From: Streptomyces acidicola
Lineage (GTDB): Bacteria; Actinomycetota; Actinomycetes; Streptomycetales; Streptomycetaceae
Direction: 5' to 3'
DNA: 36,187 bases
Assembly: GCF_009377235.1 (NCBI RefSeq)
Contig: NZ_VMNX01000081.1
Location: 1-36,187 of the forward strand
Part shown: piece after piece, positions 1 through 8,980 of the stretch
Layout: every line of letters starts with the position of its first letter
Numbering within the stretch: the stretch's first letter is position 1
Notes under the pieces: model-generated
What the model was told of the DNA's origin: nothing
What the model saw: only the letters and a program-made list of their open reading frames with translations
Databases searched by the model: none
Translations under genes and position numbers: made by a program

Positions 1-991
1 GGGCATGGGAGAGGGGTGGGCCCGGATCGGCCGGCAGCCGCTCGGCGAGGAAGCCGTAGGCGCGCCGCAGTCCGGGGTCGTCGAGCGCGCGCCACCATGC
101 GTGGACCCCGTACCAGCCGGGTGCCGCCTGGGCCCCGCCGTGGTGGCGTACGGACAGGCCGGCGGCGAGCACGGCGAAGCGCAGCCGCTCCTGAAGGGGC
201 CAGCCGCCCAGCGAGGCCGCGACGAACCCGGCGGCGAAGACGTCCCCGGCGCCCGTCGCGTCCAGCATGTCCACGTCCAGGGCCGGCACGTCGGCGTACT
301 CACCCGTCGTCTGGTCCACGGCGATCGCGCCCTCGCCGCCGCGCGTGACCACGGCCACCGGCACCAGCTCCGCCAGGGTGCCGAGGGCGGCGACGGCGCT
401 GTCGGTGCGGGTGTAGGCCATCGCCTCGGTCTCGTTCGGGAGGAAGGCGTGGCACAGGGCGAGCTGGTCGAGCAGGTCCGAGGACCACTGCTGGGTGGGG
501 TCCCAGCCGACGTCCGCGTAGATGTGCGTCCCGTTCGCGGCCGCCTTGGCGAGCCACTCGCGGGGCTCGGCCTCAATGTGCACGAGAGCGGCGCGCGCGT
601 CGGGTGGGTCGCCCATCAACGCGTCCTGGGTGTACGGGGGTTCCTGGCCGTGGGTGACCAGCGCCCGGTCGTGGCCGTACGCGAGCGAGACGGTGACCGG
701 GGTGTGCCAGCCGTCCGCCGTGCGGGACAGGGAGAGATCGATGCCCTCCTGGCCGTCGAGGACGTCACGGCAGTACTCGCCGTAGAAGTCGTCACCGAAG
801 ACGGTGGCCAGCGAGGTGGTGAGGCCGAAGCGGGAGGCGGCGACCGCCAGGTTGGCGATGCCGCCCGGACCGCAGCCCATGCCGTGGGTCCAGATCTCCT
901 CTCCGGGCGTCGGCGGCTTCCCCAGCCCCGTGAGGACGAGGTCGTAGAACAGCAGCCCCGTCAGCAGTACATCGGGCCGGTCGTCGTCCAC
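1..991 (-). CDS. PfkB-family carbohydrate kinase (C-terminus cut by the window edge)
   Basis: Ribokinase/PfkB-type sugar kinase that would phosphorylate a sugar or nucleoside with ATP in the cytosol. The translation from GTG 991 shows the N-terminal substrate loop (GCGPGGIANLAVAASRFG) and, near the C-terminus, the PfkB signature DATGAGDVFAAGF, whose Asp is the family catalytic base. About 330 codons are open to base 1 with no stop, so the gene continues to the left. GTG 991 was chosen because it opens directly onto the first beta-strand (DVLLTGLLFYDLVL); a GGAGG-like sequence lies just upstream. It is divergent from the DeoR regulator and so probably under its control. The substrate cannot be read from the sequence; the neighbouring GH4 and GH38 genes suggest a hexose released from a glycan. 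Confidence 0.88.
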   Translation of the reverse strand, partial: MDDDRPDVLLTGLLFYDLVLTGLGKPPTPGEEIWTHGMGCGPGGIANLAVAASRFGLTTSLATVFGDDFYGEYCRDVLDGQEGIDLSLSRTADGWHTPVTVSLAYGHDRALVTHGQEPPYTQDALMGDPPDARAALVHIEAEPREWLAKAAANGTHIYADVGWDPTQQWSSDLLDQLALCHAFLPNETEAMAYTRTDSAVAALGTLAELVPVAVVTRGGEGAIAVDQTTGEYADVPALDVDMLDATGAGDVFAAGFVAASLGGWPLQERLRFAVLAAGLSVRHHGGAQAAPGWYGVHAWWRALDDPGLRRAYGFLAERLPADPGPPLSHA

Positions 992-1132
992 GCGCGCATC
1001 CTCCTGTCGCAGGCGCCCACGCTCATTTCTGAGCGCGGACGTCGGAACCGTCGCTTTCGGTGCACAGGATCGTGCGCGTCCTCCGGAGATTTGGCAAGAG
1101 TCAAGCAGAAGTGAGCATGGAAATGATTGAAG
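992..1132. promoter_or_regulatory. Divergent intergenic region between sugar kinase and DeoR regulator
   Basis: This is the only space for the promoters of both the kinase (leftward) and the regulator operon (rightward). It is less GC-rich than its surroundings near 1105-1135. DeoR regulators usually bind next to their own promoter, so the operator is probably here, but I could not pick out a convincing palindrome or a clear -35/-10 pair. Confidence 0.4.
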
Positions 1133-1903
1133 ATGACGAGTACTGTCCACGGTGTGCTGGCAGAACGACGACATCAACTCATCCTGAGGGCCCTGCGCTC
1201 CGGCGGCCCGGCAGCGGTCACCGACCTGTCCGAAGAGCTCGGCGTGAGCCCCGCCACCGTGAGGCGCGACCTCGTCAAGCTGGAGGAGGAGGGGCTGCTC
1301 ACCCGTGTGCACGGCGGCGCGGTGGCGGAGGAGGGCGACCAGCCCTTCGCCGAGGTCGCCGAGGTGCGAGTGCCCGAGAAGGACGCGATAGCGGCGAAGG
1401 CGGCATCGCTGGTCCAGGACGGTCAGACCGTGCTGCTCGACATCGGCACCACCGCCTACCGGCTGGCCCGGCAGCTGCACGGCCGCCGGCTCACCGTGAT
1501 CACCAGCAACCTGGTGGTCTACGAGGAGCTCGCCGACGACGAGGGCATCGAGCTGGTGCTGCTGGGCGGCATGCTCCGCCGTGAGTACCGCTCGCTCGTC
1601 GGCTTCCTGACCGAGGACAACCTGCGCCAGCTGCACGCGGACTGGCTGTTCCTCGGCACCAGCGGGGTGCGGCCGGGCGGGCAGGTGATGGACACCACCG
1701 TCGTCGAGGTGCCGGTCAAGCGCGCCATGATCAGGGCGGGGGACAGGGTCGTCCTGCTGGCCGACCGCGCGAAGTTCCCGGGCACGGGGATGGCGCGGGT
1801 CTGCGGACCGGAGGAACTGGACATGGTGGTGACGAACGCACCCGTCGACCCGGTCACGCGGTCCGCGCTGGAGGAGGCGGGTGTGGAGGTGGTGCCGGCG
1901 TGA
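1133..1903 (+). CDS. DeoR/GlpR-family transcriptional regulator
   Basis: A 256-aa sugar-responsive repressor. The N-terminal helix-turn-helix (about residues 5-60) carries the DeoR signature around LSEELGVSPATVRRDL followed by LTRVHGGA. The C-terminal DeoRC phosphosugar sensor domain includes LLDIGTTAYRLARQL and TVITSNLVVYEEL. The start is ATG 1133 (MTSTVHGVLAERRHQ); a TTG two codons upstream at 1127 is possible but GGAA at 1119-1122 suits the ATG. It lies 49 bases upstream of the GH4 gene on the same strand and is divergent from the kinase, which makes it the likely regulator of the whole glycoside module. The inducer is probably a sugar phosphate, as is usual for the family (inference). Confidence 0.9.
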   Translation: MTSTVHGVLAERRHQLILRALRSGGPAAVTDLSEELGVSPATVRRDLVKLEEEGLLTRVHGGAVAEEGDQPFAEVAEVRVPEKDAIAAKAASLVQDGQTVLLDIGTTAYRLARQLHGRRLTVITSNLVVYEELADDEGIELVLLGGMLRREYRSLVGFLTEDNLRQLHADWLFLGTSGVRPGGQVMDTTVVEVPVKRAMIRAGDRVVLLADRAKFPGTGMARVCGPEELDMVVTNAPVDPVTRSALEEAGVEVVPA

Positions 1904-1952
1904 GCCGGGTACACGACCGGGTACGCGAAAGGACGGCAAAGGTGGTAGTCGC

Positions 1953-3293
1953 GTGAAGCTGACGATTCTGGGCGGTGGCGGGTTCCGGGTGCCGCTGGTG
2001 TACGGGGCGCTCCTCTCGGACCGCGCCGAGGGCCGGGTGACGCGTGTCGTCCTGCACGACCTGGACCCGGAGCGGCTGTCCGCCGTGACCCGTGTCCTGG
2101 CCGAGCAGGCGGCGGGCAGGCCCGACGCGCCCGAGGTGACGGCCACCACCGACGTCGACGAAGCACTCAGGGGCGCCGACTTCGTCTTCTCGGCGATCCG
2201 CGTCGGCGGCCTGGAAGGGCGCGCCGACGACGAGCGCGTTGCCCTCGCGGAAGGCGTCCTCGGCCAGGAGACCGTCGGCGCCGGCGGTATCGCCTACGGC
2301 CTGCGCACGGTGCCCGTCGCCGTCGACATCGCCCAGCGGGTGGCCCGGCTCGCCCCCGACGCCTGGGTCATCAACTTCACCAACCCCGCCGGACTGGTCA
2401 CCGAGGCCATGTCCCGCCACCTCGGTGACCGCGTGATCGGCATCTGCGACTCGCCGGTCGGCCTCGGCCGCCGTATCGCCCGCGTGCTCGGCGTCGCCGA
2501 CCCTCGCGAGGCATGGATCGACTACGTGGGCCTCAACCACCTGGGCTGGGTCCGCGGACTGCGCGTCGCCGGCCGCGACGAACTCCCGCGCCTGCTCGCC
2601 GACCGCGACCTGCTCGGCTCCTTCGAGGAGGGCAAGCTCTTCGGCCCCGAATGGCTCCAGTCCCTCGGCGCGGTCCCGAACGAGTACCTGCACTACTACT
2701 ACTTCAACCGCGAGGCCGTCCGCGCCTACCAGGAGGCCGAGAAGACCCGCGGCGCCTTCCTGCGCGACCAGCAGGCCCACTTCTACGAGGAGATGCGGCG
2801 CCCCGACGCCGAGGCGCTCAAGGCCTGGGACCGCACCCGCGCCGAGCGCGAGGCCACCTACATGGCGGAGAACCGTGAAACGGCGGGCGCCGGCGAGCGC
2901 GACGCCGACGACCTCTCCGGCGGCTACGAGAAGGTCGCCCTCGCCCTGATGCGGGCCATCGCCCGCGACGAGCGCACCACCCTGATCCTCAACGTCCGTA
3001 ACAAGGGCACCCTCTCCGTCCTCGACACCGAGGCCGTCATCGAGGTGCCCTGCCTCGTCGACGCCAACGGCGCCCACCCGGTCGCCACCGACCCGCTGCC
3101 CGACCACGCCACCGGCCTGGTCTGCGCGGTCAAGGCCGTCGAGCGCGAGGTCCTGTCCGCGGCCGAGTCGGGCTCCCGCACGACCGCCGTCAAGGCCTTC
3201 GCCCTGCACCCGCTCGTCGACTCCGTGAACGTGGCCCACAGGCTGGTCGACGCCTACACGGCCGTCCATCCGGGCATGGCGTACCTCAGGTAG
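1953..3293 (+). CDS. Glycoside hydrolase family 4 (6-phospho-beta-glucosidase-like)
   Basis: A 446-aa NAD- and Mn-dependent GH4 enzyme. GH4 enzymes cleave glycosides by oxidation at C3 and elimination rather than simple hydrolysis. Visible features are the N-terminal Rossmann glycine loop (LGGGGFRVP), VINFTNPAG at residues 139-147, the metal-ligand Cys165 in GICDSP and metal-ligand His196 in GLNHLG. The GTG start at 1953 is preceded by AAAGGTGG; the longer in-frame start at 1881 overlaps deoR and has no ribosome site. Many GH4 members act on 6-phosphoglycosides, but no PTS genes are present here, so a non-phosphorylated substrate is possible. It is followed 53 bases later by the alpha-mannosidase gene, probably in one transcript. 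Confidence 0.9.
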   Translation: MKLTILGGGGFRVPLVYGALLSDRAEGRVTRVVLHDLDPERLSAVTRVLAEQAAGRPDAPEVTATTDVDEALRGADFVFSAIRVGGLEGRADDERVALAEGVLGQETVGAGGIAYGLRTVPVAVDIAQRVARLAPDAWVINFTNPAGLVTEAMSRHLGDRVIGICDSPVGLGRRIARVLGVADPREAWIDYVGLNHLGWVRGLRVAGRDELPRLLADRDLLGSFEEGKLFGPEWLQSLGAVPNEYLHYYYFNREAVRAYQEAEKTRGAFLRDQQAHFYEEMRRPDAEALKAWDRTRAEREATYMAENRETAGAGERDADDLSGGYEKVALALMRAIARDERTTLILNVRNKGTLSVLDTEAVIEVPCLVDANGAHPVATDPLPDHATGLVCAVKAVEREVLSAAESGSRTTAVKAFALHPLVDSVNVAHRLVDAYTAVHPGMAYLR

Positions 3294-3346
3294 AGCACCG
3301 CACGGTCACCGAACGAGCCCCGCACAGCCCCAGGAGAACTGCTTCC

Positions 3347-6300
3347 ATGCATGACGAACGCCGCCGGATCGAGGAACGCGTCGAGCGCGTCCACACCCAG
3401 CGCATCAAGCCCGCGATCTACGCCGCCTCCGTGCCCTTCGAGGTCGAGGCCTGGCATGCCCCCGGCGAGCCCGTCCCCTTCGACGAGGCCGCGGCCGCCC
3501 CGTACGAGCCCTTCGCGATGAACACCCCCTGGGGTCCGCCCTGGGGCACCACCTGGTTCCGGATGCGCGGCCAGGTGCCCGCCGAGTGGGCGGGCAGGCG
3601 CGTCGAGGCCGTCATCGACCTCGGCTTCGTCGGGGACTGGCCCGGCAACCAGGCCGAGGCCCTGGTCCACCTCACGGACGGGACCCCCCTCAAGGCGGTC
3701 AACCCGCTCAACCAGTACGTGCCGATCGCCAACCCGGCCACCGGCGGGGAGACGGTCGACTACCTGGTCGAAGCGGCCTCCAACCCCGACATCCTCGCAG
3801 GCGACTTCGCGGCCCCGACCCCGCTCGGCGACGTCCTCACCGCCGGCGACAAGCCGCTCTACACCTTCCAGCGCGCCGACATCGCCGTCCTCGACGAGAA
3901 CGTCTGGCACCTCGACCTGGACCTCCAGGTGCTGAGCGAACTGATGGTCCATCTCGAAGCGCACGACCCGCGCCGCCACGAGATCATGCACACCCTGGAC
4001 CGGGCCATGGACGCCCTGGACCTCGACGACATCCCCGGCTCGGCCGCGGCCGTCCGCGAGGTCCTCGCCCCCGCCCTGGCCAAGCCCGCGCACGCCAGCG
4101 CCCACACCGTCTCCGGCGTCGGGCACGCCCACATCGACTCCGCATGGCTGTGGCCCATCCGCGAGACCAAGCGCAAGACGTCCCGCACGTTCTCGAACGT
4201 GACCTCTCTGGCGGACGAGTACGAGGACTTCATCTTCGCCTGCTCGCAGGCCCAGCAGTACGAGTGGGTGCGCGACAACTACCCCCACGTGTGGGAGCGG
4301 ATCAAGAAGTCCGTCGAGAAGGGGCAGTGGGCGCCCGTCGGCGGCATGTGGGTCGAGGCCGACGGCAACCTGCCCGGCGGCGAGGCTCTGGCCCGCCAGC
4401 TCATCCACGGCAAGCGGTTCTTCATCGAGCACTTCGGCGTCGAGACCAAGGGCGTGTGGCTGCCGGACTCCTTCGGCTACACCGCCGCCTATCCGCAGCT
4501 CGCCAAGCTCGCGGGCAACGAGTGGTTCCTGACCCAGAAGATCTCCTGGAACCAGACCAACAAGTTCCCGCACCACACCTTCTGGTGGGAGGGCATCGAC
4601 GGCACCCGCATCTTCACCCACTTCCCGCCGGTCGACACCTACAACGCCAGGTTCAGCGGCGAGGAAATGGACCGCGCCGTCCGCAACTACCGGGAGAAGG
4701 GCGGCGGCACTCGCTCCCTGGCCCCCTTCGGCTGGGGCGACGGCGGTGGCGGCCCCACCCGCGAGATCATGGAGCGGGCGCGCCGACTGGCCGACCTGGA
4801 GGGTTCGCCGAAGGTCGTCGTCGAGCACCCGGACGAGTTCTTCGCGAAGGCCCGCGACGAGTACCCGGACGCCCCCGTCTGGGCCGGCGAGCTCTACCTG
4901 GAGCTGCACCGCGCCACGTACACCTCCCAGGCCCGCACCAAGCAGGGCAACCGGCGTTCCGAGCACCGGCTGCGCGAGGCCGAGCTGTGGGCGACCACGG
5001 CCGCGCTGCACGCGCCGGGCTACTCCTACCCCTACGACAAGCTCGACCGGCTGTGGAAGACGGTCCTCCTCCACCAGTTCCACGACATCCTGCCGGGCTC
5101 TTCGATCGCCTGGGTGCACCGGGAGGCCGAGGCGGAGTACGCACGGGTCGCGAAGGAGGTCGAGGCACTGACCGCCGAGGCGATCGCCGCACTCGGCACG
5201 GGCGACGCACACGTGTTCAACACCAGCCCGCTGGAGCGCAGCGAGGTCGTCCGGACCGCGGACGGCTCCCTGGTCCACACGGTCGTCCCGGCGAACGGCA
5301 GCGCCCCGCTGGGCGCCGGCGAGGGAACGGACCCGGTCACGGTCACCGGACGCGTCCTCGACAACGGCCTCGTCCGGGTGGAGATCGCCGAGGACGGCAC
5401 CCTGGCCTCCGTACGCGACCTGCGGGCCGGCGGCCGCGAGGTCCTCGCCGACAAGGGCAACCTCCTCCGGCTGCACACGGACCTCCCGAACTACTGGGAC
5501 GCCTGGGACGTCGACAAGCACTACAAGAACCGCTACACGGACCTGCTGGACGCGGACTCCGTGACGGTGGTCGAGGAGGACCCGCTGCGGGGGGCGATCC
5601 GGGTGGAGCGCTCCTTCGGCAAGGGCTCGAAGATCACCCAGACGATCAGCCTCCGGGCCGGCAGCCCCCGCATCGACTTCGAGACGGACATCGACTGGCA
5701 CGAGGCCGAGAAGTTCCTCAAGGCGGGCTTCCCGGTCGACATCCGGGCGCCCCACTCCTCCGCGGAGATCCAGTTCGGCCACATCCAGCGCCCCACCCAC
5801 ACCAACACCAGCTGGGAGGCGGCCCGCTTCGAGGTGTCCGGGCACCGCTGGGTGCACATCGCCGAACCCGGCTACGGCGTGGCGGTGATCAACGACTCCA
5901 CCTACGGCCACGACGTCTCCCGCACGGTCCGCGAGGACGGCGGTACGACCACCACGGTCCGCCTCAGCCTGGTCCGTGCCCCGCGGGTCCCGGACCCGGA
6001 GGCCGACCAGGGCAGGCACCGCTTCACCTACTCGCTCCTGCCGGGCGCGAGCGTGGACGATGCGATCGCGGAGGGCTACGCGCTGAACCTGCCGCTGCGG
6101 ATCGCTTCTGCGGCGGGCACCGCGGAGCCGGTCGTGTCGGTCGACGGCGCGGGCGTGACGGTGGAGGCGGTCAAGCTGGCCGACGACTCCTCCGGTGACG
6201 TCGTGGTCCGGCTGTACGAGTCCCGCGGCGGCCGCGCCGAGGGCGTGCTGCGCACCGGCTTCCCGCTCGCCGGGGCCCAGATCACGGACCTCCTGGAACG

Positions 6301-6397
6301 CCCGCTGGAGGCGGCGGCCACCGAGGGGAACGCGGTGCCCGTCGCCCTGCGGCCCTTCGAGGTGAAGACGCTGAGGCTGACGGTGGAGAAGTCGTGA
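3347..6397 (+). CDS. Glycoside hydrolase family 38 alpha-mannosidase
   Basis: A 1016-aa Zn-dependent retaining alpha-mannosidase, the usual length for bacterial GH38. The catalytic domain shows the metal motif GHAHID (H260, H262, D264), the nucleophile region WLPDSFGY with D374, and the second zinc histidine region HQFHDILPGSS (H576, H579). N-terminal (residues 1-250) and C-terminal beta-sandwich domains flank it. No signal peptide is seen, so it should act in the cytosol on imported mannosides. ATG 3347 has AGGAG at 3332-3336. It is the last gene of the deoR-GH4-GH38 operon, followed by a terminator hairpin. A very long open frame on the opposite strand is a GC-codon shadow. Confidence 0.95.
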   Translation: MHDERRRIEERVERVHTQRIKPAIYAASVPFEVEAWHAPGEPVPFDEAAAAPYEPFAMNTPWGPPWGTTWFRMRGQVPAEWAGRRVEAVIDLGFVGDWPGNQAEALVHLTDGTPLKAVNPLNQYVPIANPATGGETVDYLVEAASNPDILAGDFAAPTPLGDVLTAGDKPLYTFQRADIAVLDENVWHLDLDLQVLSELMVHLEAHDPRRHEIMHTLDRAMDALDLDDIPGSAAAVREVLAPALAKPAHASAHTVSGVGHAHIDSAWLWPIRETKRKTSRTFSNVTSLADEYEDFIFACSQAQQYEWVRDNYPHVWERIKKSVEKGQWAPVGGMWVEADGNLPGGEALARQLIHGKRFFIEHFGVETKGVWLPDSFGYTAAYPQLAKLAGNEWFLTQKISWNQTNKFPHHTFWWEGIDGTRIFTHFPPVDTYNARFSGEEMDRAVRNYREKGGGTRSLAPFGWGDGGGGPTREIMERARRLADLEGSPKVVVEHPDEFFAKARDEYPDAPVWAGELYLELHRATYTSQARTKQGNRRSEHRLREAELWATTAALHAPGYSYPYDKLDRLWKTVLLHQFHDILPGSSIAWVHREAEAEYARVAKEVEALTAEAIAALGTGDAHVFNTSPLERSEVVRTADGSLVHTVVPANGSAPLGAGEGTDPVTVTGRVLDNGLVRVEIAEDGTLASVRDLRAGGREVLADKGNLLRLHTDLPNYWDAWDVDKHYKNRYTDLLDADSVTVVEEDPLRGAIRVERSFGKGSKITQTISLRAGSPRIDFETDIDWHEAEKFLKAGFPVDIRAPHSSAEIQFGHIQRPTHTNTSWEAARFEVSGHRWVHIAEPGYGVAVINDSTYGHDVSRTVREDGGTTTTVRLSLVRAPRVPDPEADQGRHRFTYSLLPGASVDDAIAEGYALNLPLRIASAAGTAEPVVSVDGAGVTVEAVKLADDSSGDVVVRLYESRGGRAEGVLRTGFPLAGAQITDLLERPLEAAATEGNAVPVALRPFEVKTLRLTVEKS

Positions 6398-6438
6398 CTC
6401 CGCCTCCCAGGAAGAATTAAGAAACAAGTAAACATGCT

Positions 6439-6469
6439 GGTCGCGGCGGGTGTACGACTCGCCGCGACC
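6439..6469 (+). terminator. Hairpin terminator after the mannosidase operon
   Basis: A perfect 10-bp inverted repeat (GGTCGCGGCG and its complement) with an 11-base loop, followed by a weak pyrimidine-rich tract. It sits 41 bases after the GH38 stop. The AT-rich stretch 6413-6433 just before it is unusual for this DNA. Confidence 0.65.
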
Positions 6470-6563
6470 CCTGTCTGTTCCTTGCCCGTCACCTGGAGTT
6501 CGCTCGCTGCCCCTGTGATACGGGCGAACGAAAGCGGAGTGAGATGGGTGGAGAGGTGTCATC

Positions 6564-7448
6564 GTGCGAGACCCGCGTATCAACGCGATCGGTAAAGGGA
6601 TCAAGCGCCGGGGCAGGCTGATCGCCGAGGCGGTGAGCCCGCCGAAGCGGACCCTGGACGCGGTACCCGCGCAAAGGAGCACCGAGGCCGAGGCCGGCCC
6701 GGAGCCGTACGTGGCCCCGCGCGCCCCACGCCTGGTGGAGTCACCGGTGTTCGTGCTCTCGTCGGTCCGGTCCGGCTCCACACTGCTGCGCGTTCTGCTC
6801 AACAGCCACAGCCGTATCCGCGCCCCGCACGAGATGCATCTGCGCACGGTGCACGTCAACCTCTCGCGGGACTTCACCGCCGACGCCATGAAGGCGCTCG
6901 AACTCGACAAGGACGAGGTCGAGCACGTCCTGTGGGACAGGCTGCTGGACCTGGAACTCACCCGCAGCGGCAAGGAGCTGATCGTCGACAAGACGCCGCC
7001 GAACACACTCATGTGGCGGCGGCTGCACCGATGTTGGCCCGAGGCACGCTACATCCTGCTGCTGCGCCACCCGGGCGCGGTGATCGCGTCGCTCACGAGC
7101 CGCCGTACGGACCCCGACCACGAGGCGATCGAGGCGGAGGTCCTGTCCTACAGCGAGAAGCTGGAGGAGGCCCGGCAGAACCTGGCCTGCCACGTCATCA
7201 CGTACGAGGACCTCACGGCTGAGCCGGAGCAGGTGACGCGGGGCATCTGCGACTACCTGGGCGTCCCCTGGGAGCCCGCGATGCTCGACTACGGCAGCAA
7301 GGACCACGGAACATTCCGTCCCCAGCTCGGTGACTGGTCCAGCACCATCAAGTCGGGCCGCATCCAGTCCGCCCGCCAGGCCGACCCGAACGCCACCCTC
7401 TCCCCACGCCTGTCAGAACTGGCGCAGGCCTGGGGCTACCCCTCCTGA
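6564..7448 (+). CDS. Sulfotransferase-family protein
   Basis: A 294-aa PAPS-dependent sulfotransferase-like protein. The 5'-phosphosulfate loop is seen in VLSSVRSGSTLLRVLLNSH (about residues 71-89) and the 3'-phosphate-binding region in YILLLRHPGAVIASL (about residues 160-174), preceded by VDKTPPNT. About 60 basic, flexible residues precede the fold. GTG 6564 follows GGAGAGGTG at 6550-6558. There is no signal peptide. The acceptor is unknown; no PAPS synthesis or glycan synthesis genes lie next to it. It appears monocistronic, with hairpins on both sides. Confidence 0.82.
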   Translation: MRDPRINAIGKGIKRRGRLIAEAVSPPKRTLDAVPAQRSTEAEAGPEPYVAPRAPRLVESPVFVLSSVRSGSTLLRVLLNSHSRIRAPHEMHLRTVHVNLSRDFTADAMKALELDKDEVEHVLWDRLLDLELTRSGKELIVDKTPPNTLMWRRLHRCWPEARYILLLRHPGAVIASLTSRRTDPDHEAIEAEVLSYSEKLEEARQNLACHVITYEDLTAEPEQVTRGICDYLGVPWEPAMLDYGSKDHGTFRPQLGDWSSTIKSGRIQSARQADPNATLSPRLSELAQAWGYPS

Positions 7449-7476
7449 GGCTCCTCGCCGGCCTGAACGGCCTCGT

Positions 7477-7523
7477 CCTCAAACTCCGGAGGGGCTGGCA
7501 TTCAGCCCCTCCGGCGTTTGAGG
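7477..7523. terminator. Terminator-like inverted repeat between convergent genes
   Basis: Arms 7477-7497 and 7503-7523 pair along about 21 bases with one mismatch, loop GCATT. The CAAAC/GTTTG outer arms with an inner CCGGAGGGGCTG core match a palindrome commonly found after Streptomyces genes. It lies between the convergent sulfotransferase and ATP-grasp genes and could stop both transcripts. Confidence 0.75.
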
Positions 7524-7574
7524 AGCGGGGGTCCAGGGGGCGGGTAGGCGAGGCGGGGGCGAGGAAATGCCCGG

Positions 7575-8705
7575 TCAGACCGTCAGTGGGCTGTCTGCCG
7601 AGTGGGGGCGGACGCCCGGCGTCGAGGTGAGGGGGAAGGGACGCGCCACCGCCGGGACGTCCGGACGCTGGTGCGGGAGGGAGACGGGACGCACCGCACG
7701 CGGCCCCGATACGACCGTGTAGTCCGCCCCGAGGCGGGCCGGAAGAAGCTCGCCGGGGTCCTCGTCGAGGGCCAGCTGGACGGCGGCCCAAGGGGCGTTG
7801 AGGCCGCAGAGGGCGAGCTGGTGGAGCCCACCCGCAGGTCGCGTGTTGACGTCCATCAGAACCGGATCGTCGCCGTACATGCGGAACTGGATGTTCGAGA
7901 GGTAGTGGAGGCCGAAGCCCTCCGCCAGACGGCGCGCCGGCTCGATCCAGGCCGGGTTCAGCGTGAAGCCGCGGCGGCGGCCGTTCTTCGTACGGCCCAC
8001 CGCCATACGGACGCGACCGTCCGGGGCGACGAGGCAGTCCACCGACACCTCCGGCTGCTCCAGTCGCGGCATCACCAGCCAGTCCACCGCCTCCTCGGCA
8101 TCACGCAGTGCCTCCAGCACCAGGTCCAGAGGCACGTACGGGCTCGGAAACCCGTTGAGGTGCGAGAGCGAGAACGGGGTCCGCGTGACGACACGGAAAC
8201 CCACCCCGCCCGCACCCGCCGCGGGCTTGAAGCACGCCTTGTGCCCACCGGCCTCCAACTCCTCCACAGCGGCGACGAGTTGGTCCGCATCCCGCACCCG
8301 GTAGTACGGCGGCACCGGCACCCCGAGCGCCTCGACCGCCTGGTACGCCGTCACCTTGTCCTCGAAGACGTGCACGGCCTGAGCGGGCGGCGCGAGGAGC
8401 GCCGTACCCACGGCCCTGAACTCCTCGCGGTGCGCGGCGATCGTCGCCTGGTGCAGCCGGGGCACGAAAACGTCGATCCCGCGCCGCTGGCACTGGTCGA
8501 GGGCGAACTCGACGTACGCGGCGGGGGAGAGCCCCTCCGGCTCCAGGTCGGCGGTGTCGGCGGCGGCGAGCACGGGCGAGTCGGGGTCCCCGTGGGTGGC
8601 ATGGATCTCGACCGGATGCGAGTGCGGATTACTTCGCAGCTGATCCATGAAGAACACGTTCTCCGCGTACGTGCGGTTGAGCCAGACGCGTACGCGAGAG
8701 ACCAT
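7575..8705 (-). CDS. ATP-grasp domain protein (orphan carboxylate ligase)
   Basis: A 376-aa ATP-grasp enzyme, expected to activate a carboxylate as acyl-phosphate and join it to an amine or thiol. Features are the ATP-grasp entry region FEDKVTAYQAVEALGVPVP (about residues 112-130), the glycine-rich loop CFKPAAGAGGVGFRVV and the Mg-binding end QFRMYGDDPVLMDVNTRPAGG. The N-terminal pre-ATP-grasp domain starts VRVWLNRTYAENVFFMDQL. ATG 8705 has GAAAGGCGG upstream. I recall similar proteins next to tellurium-resistance-type (Ter) genes in actinomycetes, but no ter gene, phosphoribosyltransferase or HAD gene is adjacent here, so the role is open. The final 45 residues are Pro-rich and probably disordered. 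Confidence 0.82.
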   Translation of the reverse strand: MVSRVRVWLNRTYAENVFFMDQLRSNPHSHPVEIHATHGDPDSPVLAAADTADLEPEGLSPAAYVEFALDQCQRRGIDVFVPRLHQATIAAHREEFRAVGTALLAPPAQAVHVFEDKVTAYQAVEALGVPVPPYYRVRDADQLVAAVEELEAGGHKACFKPAAGAGGVGFRVVTRTPFSLSHLNGFPSPYVPLDLVLEALRDAEEAVDWLVMPRLEQPEVSVDCLVAPDGRVRMAVGRTKNGRRRGFTLNPAWIEPARRLAEGFGLHYLSNIQFRMYGDDPVLMDVNTRPAGGLHQLALCGLNAPWAAVQLALDEDPGELLPARLGADYTVVSGPRAVRPVSLPHQRPDVPAVARPFPLTSTPGVRPHSADSPLTV

Positions 8706-8980
8706 GCAGGCCGCCTTTCACGGTTCGCGGGCAGGGCTGAGCAGGCCGTGCCCGGCCAGGGGAGAGGGAGGTACGCCGAACCGCCCGACGCGAGTGAGGG
8801 AGCGGGGCGGAGGTGTTGGGGCGATCATAAGGCCACCGGGACCCTGGTTTCTGTCACGCGCGTGTTAATCCTTGGTACGGGACCGGCCAGATGCTGTTCA
8901 CGTGTTCGGCGGGCCGCTCTTGTCCGCCGACGCGTGCGTGTGTTCTCGTGTTCCCATCCGAAGATCTGGAGGGAGTGAGG
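8706..8980. promoter_or_regulatory. Divergent intergenic region, ATP-grasp versus metallophosphoesterase operon
   Basis: This 275-base space separates two divergent transcripts and must hold both promoters. No gene is evident. The stretch 8850-8880 (TGTCACGCGCGTGTTAATCC) contains the short palindrome CACGCGCGTG, which could be a regulatory site; this is weak evidence. Confidence 0.3.

Noticed and set aside
5..1114. A 369-codon plus-strand frame at the left edge
   Set aside because: It is the shadow of the PfkB kinase, whose catalytic motif is on the minus strand.
3254..7012. A 1252-codon open frame on the minus strand opposite the GH38 mannosidase gene
   Set aside because: GC-rich third positions suppress stops in the complementary frame. 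The translation is low-complexity Gly/Val/Asp-rich with no domain, while the plus strand encodes an unmistakable GH38 enzyme.
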